The translations under genes and the position numbers were made by a program. DNA of 64,000 nt from Cladocopium goreaui (lineage: Eukaryota > Sar > Dinophyceae > Suessiales > Symbiodiniaceae), in the NCBI GenBank assembly GCA_947184155.2, contig CAMXCT020006567.1, positions 310,001-374,000 on the forward strand. The letters run 5' to 3'. The notes beneath the pieces were generated by a model. That model saw only the letters and a list, made by a program, of their open reading frames with translations. It was not told the DNA's origin and ran no database searches. The stretch's first letter is position 1. Every line of letters starts with the position of its first letter. Positions 58,479-64,000 of this stretch are shown here, one piece after another.

Positions 58479-60757
58479 TGATGGCAACACCTCTGGATCA
58501 GATCCGTGAGGTTCAATGGCTCCGCACCTGGAATCACACAGCATGGAAGCTGGTGGCATGTTATGCCTGCAATGCGCTGATGGGGGCTGCCAGTCCCTTG
58601 CCCAGCGGCCGCTGGTCGAAAGCCGAGCGGAAGCTAGTGGGTGCCGTGGGCTCAGCGGTCGACCGACTGCTCGGCCACGGCCATGCAGCACCGGCGGACC
58701 CATGGCTGGTTGAAAAAGAGCTGAACGGGCGCAGGGTCAGTTATTCAGGTGAAGAAATAGGCATATGTCACCCACTCAGCCTAGAGCAGGTCCTTCCAGC
58801 TTTGCCACCCCCTGAACATGGAGGTTCTATTGAATTAACCCGTTTCCTTTCCTCTTCGTCATGCGATTTCTTGAAACACCCCTTAAAGAGTCTGGTCGCA
58901 GATGAAGGACAAGAACTACCAAAACTTCAGGGAAAGATCCATGTTAAAGAAGGCGAAATGGAACTTATTTCTTCAGAACTGGTTAAAAGGGGGGTTTGCA
59001 CATGGATACCAAGCGAATCAGTCCTGCATTTTCGGGGGCAGCCGGTACTGAACGGGTTGTTTGGCGTGGCTAAACCCACAACTCTTCCCAATGGCAAATC
59101 CACGCTGAGACTCATCATGAATTTGGTCCCCAGCAACTCAGTTATTAGGAGCTATGAAGGGTCGGTTAAAAGCCTACCACAGATTACCTCATGGATGAGT
59201 ATTGTACTGGAAGAAAACCAACAGATGAGGATTTGGCAGAGCGACATGTCCAGTGCTTTTTACCTGTTCCGTTTACCTGCTTCATGGGCCCCACTACTAG
59301 CCTTCAACGTTGCTCAAGATGGTGATCAGCTTGGTTTAACCCCCGGAAAAATGTACAATTTAGCTTGCACAGTATTACCAATGGGCTGGACGAATTCCGT
59401 GTCCCTAATGCAGGAAGCTAGCGAAAACATTTTATTAAGGGGGATGCTGTCAACTTGTTCACAAATCACCCGAAACAATCCACTTCCTATTTGGGCTACA
59501 GGGTTGGTTTCAGAAGCTTATGACAAGGGGAAAACATTCTGGCATGTCTATCTGGACAACTTTGCAGCTGGGGAAGTGGGAACAGCAGACAGTTTCTTTG
59601 AGGGTGGTAGTGACCTACATAAACTGGCGGAGACAGCATGGGCCAATGCCAAAGTGGTTTCATCCCCCAAAAAGAGAAAGGTGGCGGAGTTAGAGGCTCA
59701 AGAGCTTGGGGCGCATATCAACGGAACAGTGCAAACAATTGGAGGATCTCCTGAAAGGCTTGTAAAATTGGTTCAGGCAACCCTTTTCCTTCTCAGTAGG
59801 CCTCACCTCTCAAAGAAGCTCACTCAGATCGTCGCAGGGAGATGGATTCATGTATTCCAATTTAGGAGGCCTGCCATGTCCTTTTTGGAGTCAACATGGG
59901 AGTTTATTGCAAAGAAGGGTTTGAACCTTCACCTGGTGAATCGAGTGAGGCGAGAACTGTTCAATTGCATGTGCTCGGTGCCCTTCCTGCACACTTTTCT
60001 GGGGGCGTCGGTGGCAGGAGTCACAACGGCCAGTGACGCATCAAACAGCGGTGGAGCCGTTGGAATTGCAAAGTCACTCACAGCTGCCGGGCAAGACTAT
60101 GTGACGACCCTGGCAAACTTTCCCCGGCCTCGCCGTGTGCCGGTACTGGTGATCTCTTTATTCAATGAGATAGGCGGTGCCCTGAGAGCCTATGACGTGT
60201 TGAGTGTAGTCCCTATGGGAGCTGTTGTGTTTGAAATTCATCCTCCAGCCAACCGAGTCACTATGAAGAGGTGGCCACATGCAGAAATATGTGGCGATGT
60301 CCGAAGTCTAGATGAGGTGATGATTCGCAACTGGCTGGATAAATATATCCCCTTGCGAGAGGTACACCTATGGGCAGGTTTTCCTTGCAATGACCTGTCA
60401 TCGGTCAGAGCTGGACGTCAAGGGCTTCAAGGACCTGGTTCAGGCCTCTTTTGGGAGGTGGTAAGGATCAAGCGGCTTTTGGAGAAAGAACTGCCACCTC
60501 ACGTAGCCCTCAAATACGTGGGGGAGAACGTGGCCTCCATGGATAAGGAGCACTGTGAGGAAATCTCCAGTGAGCTGGAAGTCAGACCTTATCACCTCAA
60601 CCCTTCAGGCGCCGTGCCAATGCAGAGGCCCAGGCTTTGCTGGACATCCGAGGAGATCGAGGGTGCCGTGGAAGGGATCACCTTTGAAGAGAAAACGCAC
60701 CGGACAGAGATCACAGCAACCGCCCCATATCCCACCACTGGTTACGGAGGGTTGTGA
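58001..60757 (+). CDS. Retrotransposon Pol part 1: reverse transcriptase, RNase H N-half, C5-cytosine methyltransferase N-part
   Basis: Pol-like sequence starts near 58190. RT: PNGKSTLRLIMNLVPSN, motif A IWQSDMSSAFYLF (Asp), LPMGWTNSVSLMQE (motif B), and motif C VYLDNFAAGE with Tyr517-Leu-Asp519-Asn520, where the second Asp is Asn. The first RNase H strand follows (TTASDASNSGGAVG, Asp near residue 678). From about residue 716 the fold changes to a C5 methyltransferase: SLFNEIGGALRAYD (motif I, AdoMet), GFPCNDLSS (motif IV, catalytic Cys796), KYVGENVASMD (motif VI) and QRPRLCW (motif VIII). The frame ends at 60757 in the middle of that domain, and the next frame continues it. Confidence 0.85.
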   Translation: MALMGGQGTPTWKGRLGRAWRRRSQGQERQGRQERKRKGEVQVPTGSRSGGCRVGTNQGQARGGEANPPATELLAKAVQLSDEYLQQISLADIFESCRDLDSCGCVLAWGLCNAKQISRAQGCSRFEDGIFSADAWPRARRARQALPLCEGDFTEFINLMMATPLDQIREVQWLRTWNHTAWKLVACYACNALMGAASPLPSGRWSKAERKLVGAVGSAVDRLLGHGHAAPADPWLVEKELNGRRVSYSGEEIGICHPLSLEQVLPALPPPEHGGSIELTRFLSSSSCDFLKHPLKSLVADEGQELPKLQGKIHVKEGEMELISSELVKRGVCTWIPSESVLHFRGQPVLNGLFGVAKPTTLPNGKSTLRLIMNLVPSNSVIRSYEGSVKSLPQITSWMSIVLEENQQMRIWQSDMSSAFYLFRLPASWAPLLAFNVAQDGDQLGLTPGKMYNLACTVLPMGWTNSVSLMQEASENILLRGMLSTCSQITRNNPLPIWATGLVSEAYDKGKTFWHVYLDNFAAGEVGTADSFFEGGSDLHKLAETAWANAKVVSSPKKRKVAELEAQELGAHINGTVQTIGGSPERLVKLVQATLFLLSRPHLSKKLTQIVAGRWIHVFQFRRPAMSFLESTWEFIAKKGLNLHLVNRVRRELFNCMCSVPFLHTFLGASVAGVTTASDASNSGGAVGIAKSLTAAGQDYVTTLANFPRPRRVPVLVISLFNEIGGALRAYDVLSVVPMGAVVFEIHPPANRVTMKRWPHAEICGDVRSLDEVMIRNWLDKYIPLREVHLWAGFPCNDLSSVRAGRQGLQGPGSGLFWEVVRIKRLLEKELPPHVALKYVGENVASMDKEHCEEISSELEVRPYHLNPSGAVPMQRPRLCWTSEEIEGAVEGITFEEKTHRTEITATAPYPTTGYGGL

Positions 60758-61736
60758 ATGGCCTGGAGGAGAGGAAGGACACCTCCTACCAACTGCGATG
60801 AAGTCCATCAAGCGAAAAAGACCGCCAGAATCCCCGGCAGGTTTGAACCGTTGCGACTGGGATACAATACATAGATGGACTTCAGATGATTTCCGGTTCC
60901 CCCCATACCACTACCAACAACGTTTCATTTTTTGGAGGGGTAACAACTGGAGACTTTGTAATGCGTCTGAGAAGGATTTGTTGCTGGGGTATGGATGGGA
61001 ACACACCAAACTATGTTACAATGCTTCAACCATAAAAGGCAATCCACAACAACATGAGGATGAGCGCCTAAGTCTTCTGGGAGATAGTTTCAGTGTTTTC
61101 TCTTTCGTGATCCCTGCTGCAGCACTGTGCCGAGCTTATATCCCCAAACTACATTATCACCAACTGGCATTGCGCATGGGGCTTGCACCTGGGTTTACAT
61201 GTCCTTTGAATCTGGTTGCACCATTGGGGCGTAAGCTACAGTATGGGAATGCTGACAATCCTTCAACTCAAACAGTGGAACAAATCAACAAAGTCCTATT
61301 GGCTAGGGTGAACCATACAGGCTCAGACATCAGGCTCACGACAGGCGAGGTACTATCACCGAAGTCTGCACCCCGTCAGTCAGTCCAAGCCGGTTGGTGG
61401 GAATGGAAGCCACTTTTCAAGGTCAAATGGAAGCTTTCTGAACATATAAATGTACTGGAGCTTCGATCCATTCTTCTTGCAGCCAAATACCATATACTCC
61501 ATCTTCATCAGGTTCATTGCCGAATTGTTCACATAACCGACTCCTTTGTCTGCATGAGTGTGATATCTAAGGGTCGAACTGGAAGTAAACAACTGGGAAG
61601 AGTTTTGAAAGAACTGAACGCATGGATGCTTGGTTTTGGTATCACCATGATTGTAGGACATGTAGAATCGTCGGAAAACCCGACGGATGGGGAAAGCCGT
61701 TCGATGGCGCTTCAGTGGCAAGCGGACTCGCGCTGA
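60745..61736 (+). CDS. Retrotransposon Pol part 2: methyltransferase C-part and RNase H C-half
   Basis: This frame is open from 60555, but only from about 60745 does it read as Pol (EWPGGEEGHLLPTAMKSI). It supplies the end of the methyltransferase (NASEKDLLLGYGWEHT, motif IX/X region, then LSLLGDSFSVFSF = motif X). RNase H follows: HINVLELRSILLAA (Glu), HITDSFVCMSV (Asp), GHVESSENPTDGESR (last Asp). A frame change is needed at about 60740-60757, by programmed frameshift or a single-base lesion. Confidence 0.8.
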
Positions 61737-62634
61737 AAGAATTCGCCAGAGAGCGAATGTCGTGCTGCGAGATGCCGGAATAACGGAGAAAACTCAGGTC
61801 CGTTATTACCTAGGCATGAAGCAAATCCTTCCGGTGCTTGAGCGCAGCCGCTCGCTGGTTGAAATGGATAGCAACGTGTCTGAATGGATACAACAAAGAT
61901 GGGAGGCTGGTGATGCTATCCATCAGGTGAGTGATGCATTATGTGCCATACACCACTATGAACCTTGGACGCGTCGTCACATCCCCGAAAGTTGGAAGAT
62001 CTTTGCTATCTGGCGCAAACTTGAGTCCTCTGACCGAGCGCCGCCGTTGAGTCAACAGATAGTTGATGCCTGGATCATGTACTGCATAGCTCACTGCAAC
62101 CTAGAGTTTGCTTCGATGCTTGCATTGGGCTTTTACGGTTTGCTGCGAACTGGTGAGTGCCTCCAGGTAAGGCCGAAGGACCTTTTGATAGGCAGTGACA
62201 ATGGTGTTATCAGCTTAGCTGAAACTAAATCAGGGCTCAGAAACGCTGCAAAAGAAACAGTCAGTGTCCAATCTGACCTTGCGCTGGAAGTTCTCCGTGC
62301 GACCATCAAACAAAAACGAAGTTTGCAGATGGATCGAGTACCTATTTGGTCTAAATCCGCGCAGTGCTTTAGGAACACCTTTGCCCATCACATCAAGAGG
62401 TTCAACCTGGAGACTCACAGGTTCCGACCTTATAGCCTCAGACGAGGCGGAGCAACAGCCCTGTTTCAACGTACAGGATCCATGGAGGCAGCATTGCTCA
62501 AAGGACGTTGGGCTTCGACAAAAGTGGCCAAAATATATTTGGCCGATGGCCTTTCTTTCCTGCCAGGTTTGCGTTTCTCTGCGAAGGCCCGGGACATGCT
62601 AGCAGAGTGGAGTCCTGAGCAGCAACTGAGATGA
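61687..62634 (+). CDS. Retrotransposon tyrosine recombinase
   Basis: 315 residues, overlapping Pol by 50 bases in another frame. It has an N-terminal helical core-binding region, then the catalytic domain: LGFYGLLRTGECLQV (Arg I), ETKSGLRN (Lys), RPYSLRRGGATAL (the usual HxxR reads YxxR here), LLKGRWAST (Trp in the H/W position) and AKIYLADGL (probable Tyr nucleophile). The enzyme would insert circular cDNA by site-specific strand exchange, as in DIRS-type elements, in place of an integrase. Confidence 0.88.
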   Translation: MGKAVRWRFSGKRTRAERIRQRANVVLRDAGITEKTQVRYYLGMKQILPVLERSRSLVEMDSNVSEWIQQRWEAGDAIHQVSDALCAIHHYEPWTRRHIPESWKIFAIWRKLESSDRAPPLSQQIVDAWIMYCIAHCNLEFASMLALGFYGLLRTGECLQVRPKDLLIGSDNGVISLAETKSGLRNAAKETVSVQSDLALEVLRATIKQKRSLQMDRVPIWSKSAQCFRNTFAHHIKRFNLETHRFRPYSLRRGGATALFQRTGSMEAALLKGRWASTKVAKIYLADGLSFLPGLRFSAKARDMLAEWSPEQQLR

Positions 62635-62686
62635 CCCGATAATTTTGGTTCCATCAAGCAACTAAGTTGCTCAAGAATGGGAACGT

Positions 62687-62929
62687 GGAAAGACCCCTGC
62701 CATGGGGGCATTTGTTTTCCGTTTTTCTTTTGCGATACCTCTGCCATGAGGTCAAGAAGATCATTATGATCACTTTTGCAAAAGTCTCTGCCATGAGACA
62801 TGAAAGCACAGCAGATGGAAGAACCATTTGAAGGTTTGAATTTTTCCAGGCAGCAGTTTGGAAGACATTTGGTCCCAACTGCTGAAAAACCTGCTGCCAC
62901 GCATCGAAAAAGAAGTGGAGTTGATGCCT
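62687..62929 (+). repeat. Retrotransposon B1 repeat
   Basis: 243 bp, GGAAAGACCCCTGCCATGGG to GAAGTGGAGTTGATGCCT. It contains CTGCCATG three times about 48 bp apart. It directly precedes A2. Confidence 0.92.
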
Positions 62930-63010
62930 ATGTCTTCTGCTTGAGTCATAGGCTGAAACCCTCTTCATCCGATGTGTTTGGCTCTACTTGTTTAAGGGTC
63001 TTTTCCTAGG
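62930..63010 (+). repeat. Retrotransposon A2 repeat
   Basis: Same 81 bp as A1 at 55562. Confidence 0.95.
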
Positions 63011-63050
63011 CCCATCCCTCTACCTCCCTCGCTTGCTTTTTTGCTTGGAA

Positions 63051-63293
63051 GGAAAGACCCCTGCCATGGGGGCATTTGTTTTCCGTTTTTCTTTTGCGAT
63101 ACCTCTGCCATGAGGTCAAGAAGATCATTATGATCACTTTTGCAAAAGTCTCTGCCATGAGACATGAAAGCACAGCAGATGGAAGAACCATTTGAAGGTT
63201 TGAATTTTTCCAGGCAGCAGTTTGGAAGACATTTGGTCCCAACTGCTGAAAAACCTGCTGCCACGCATCGAAAAAGAAGTGGAGTTGATGCCT
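63051..63293 (+). repeat. Retrotransposon B2 repeat
   Basis: Copy of B1, separated from A2 by a 40-bp pyrimidine-rich spacer (63011-63050). Confidence 0.92.
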
Positions 63294-63374
63294 ATGTCTT
63301 CTGCTTGAGTCATAGGCTGAAACCCTCTTCATCCGATGTGTTTGGCTCTACTTGTTTAAGGGTCTTTTCCTAGG
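63294..63374 (+). repeat. Retrotransposon A3 repeat
   Basis: Third copy of the 81-bp A repeat, followed by the same 40-bp spacer. Confidence 0.95.
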
Positions 63375-63414
63375 CCCATCCCTCTACCTCCCTCGCTTGC
63401 TTTTTTGCTTGGAA

Positions 63415-63657
63415 GGAAAGACCCCTGCCATGGGGGCATTTGTTTTCCGTTTTTCTTTTGCGATACCTCTGCCATGAGGTCAAGAAGATCATTATGATCA
63501 CTTTTGCAAAAGTCTCTGCCATGAGACATGAAAGCACAGCAGATGGAAGAACCATTTGAAGGTTTGAATTTTTCCAGGCAGCAGTTTGGAAGACATTTGG
63601 TCCCAACTGCTGAAAAACCTGCTGCCACGCATCGAAAAAAAAGTGGAGTTGATGCCT
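63415..63657 (+). repeat. Retrotransposon B3 repeat and right end
   Basis: Third B copy. It ends GTTGATGCCTAT and then host sequence (ATCTATGTCTC) begins, which marks the right end of the element. Confidence 0.9.
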
Positions 63658-63724
63658 ATATCTATGTCTCAATAGATGTATTTACCTAAATCAGACAGAT
63701 GTTTCTTCACACTGCCCCGCCAAG

Positions 63725-63987
63725 GTGAAACTGGATAAGAAGTACCAGACAGCGGATTGGAGGGAACGACCCCTTCCACAGGTGCCCTGATTCTGCTGGC
63801 TTGTTGACATAAGAAGAGGTCAGGAGAAAATTCAAAAATCAAACCAGATAGCTTTCTGATGATAGATATTATTCAATGATTTCAATGGTTGATGTTTTCA
63901 CTGACTAATATGCAGACCCACAGAAGGAGGATGCAAAACGGATCCGCGCATTTTTGATGCTTCGTGGGCAGGAGATGGTGTACTACG
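63725..63987 (+). CDS. RRP6/EXOSC10 continuation: last exonuclease-domain exons in the window
   Basis: Exon 63725-63781 reads VKLDKKYQTADWRERPLPQ, and a further exon from about 63972 reads EMVYYAR before a possible GT donor (63988). Together they give the RRP6 motif normally written ADWRxRPLPxEMxxYAR, which follows the FSLANLVSHFCG region found at 42970-43022. The last catalytic Asp and the HRDC domain must lie beyond 64000. The intron from 43023 to 63724 would be 20.7 kb with GA-AG ends. Confidence 0.8.
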
Positions 63988-64000
63988 CACGTGTTGGGGT

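Larger units (their letters stand above)
55562..63657 (+). mobile_element. DIRS/Ngaro-like tyrosine-recombinase retrotransposon with split direct repeats and a cytosine methyltransferase
   Basis: The element is about 8.1 kb. An 81-bp A repeat starts it (55562-55642). ORFs encode a zinc-knuckle protein, a Gag-like protein, Pol (RT, RNase H, C5 methyltransferase) and a tyrosine recombinase, all on +. The 3' end is B1-A2-spacer-B2-A3-spacer-B3, that is, the split-direct-repeat arrangement A1-body-B1-A2-B2 known from Ngaro/PAT-type YR elements, with one extra 364-bp unit. No LTR and no integrase were seen, and no target-site duplication is evident, as expected for recombinase-driven insertion. 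ORFs are long and mostly intact, so the insertion looks young. Confidence 0.88.

Noticed and set aside
60555..60740. First 60 residues of the second Pol frame as a protein start
   Set aside because: In this stretch the other frame carries the methyltransferase motif VIII; the second frame is Pro/Arg-rich noise until about 60745.
62654..63672. Four similar ~90-145-residue minus-strand frames starting MAAGFSAVG or MKRVSAYDSS
   Set aside because: They are the same frame repeated in the B/A repeats of the retrotransposon end; no homology recognised.
1..64000. tRNA, rRNA or snRNA genes
   Set aside because: No cloverleaf with conserved A/B boxes, no rRNA core sequence and no Sm-site RNA could be identified by eye; a covariance-model scan would be needed to exclude small RNAs.

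Overview
The window looks like nuclear DNA of a dinoflagellate, most likely a Symbiodiniaceae/Suessiales-type genome. The reasons are: every confident host gene is on the + strand; most host genes are broken into many small exons; many intron starts must be GA or GC rather than GT, with the acceptor usually AG followed by G; one gene (Rieske) is intronless with a spliced-leader-like stretch directly before its ATG; telomere-like TTTAGGG runs occur; and there are copia-like and DIRS-like retroelements. No rRNA, tRNA, CRISPR array or bacterial operon was seen. All exon boundaries are read by eye and should be treated as predictions.

Layout. 0-3.2 kb: low-complexity DNA, then the 3' end of a voltage-gated cation channel gene (end of S6, EF-hands, coiled coil). 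3.8-15.6 kb: a glycogenin-like GT8 glycosyltransferase gene whose largest intron (about 7.7 kb) holds a 2.9 kb ATCT-type microsatellite, a 51-bp minisatellite and telomere-like repeats; the next intron holds the tail of a Ty1/copia element. 16.5-21.9 kb: a gene with Tudor/chromo-barrel-like and two S1 RNA-binding segments. 23.0-24.1 kb: the intronless mitochondrial Rieske protein of complex III. 26.2-31.4 kb: a mitochondrial-type class III CoA-transferase with at least 13 exons. 32.1 kb to beyond the window end: an RRP6/EXOSC10 nuclear exosome exonuclease gene. Its exons are interrupted by two other complete or near-complete same-strand genes: a dinoflagellate-type conserved membrane-anchored protein (35.9-40.8 kb) and a major facilitator superfamily transporter (47.1-54.7 kb). 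An 8.1 kb retrotransposon (55.6-63.7 kb) lies in the same 20.7 kb RRP6 intron as the transporter.

The retrotransposon is a tyrosine-recombinase (DIRS/Ngaro-like) element with split direct repeats, a Gag-like ORF, reverse transcriptase, a C5-cytosine methyltransferase that lies between the two halves of the RNase H domain, and a tyrosine recombinase. Introns and spacers throughout the window carry at least eight families of short (70-150 bp) terminal-inverted-repeat elements, four or five of them in several copies. Many introns are flanked by short direct repeats that span the splice sites. Together these features fit intron gain from introner-like mobile elements. The best targets for follow-up are the nested-gene architecture, the split RNase H/methyltransferase polyprotein and the introner-like families.
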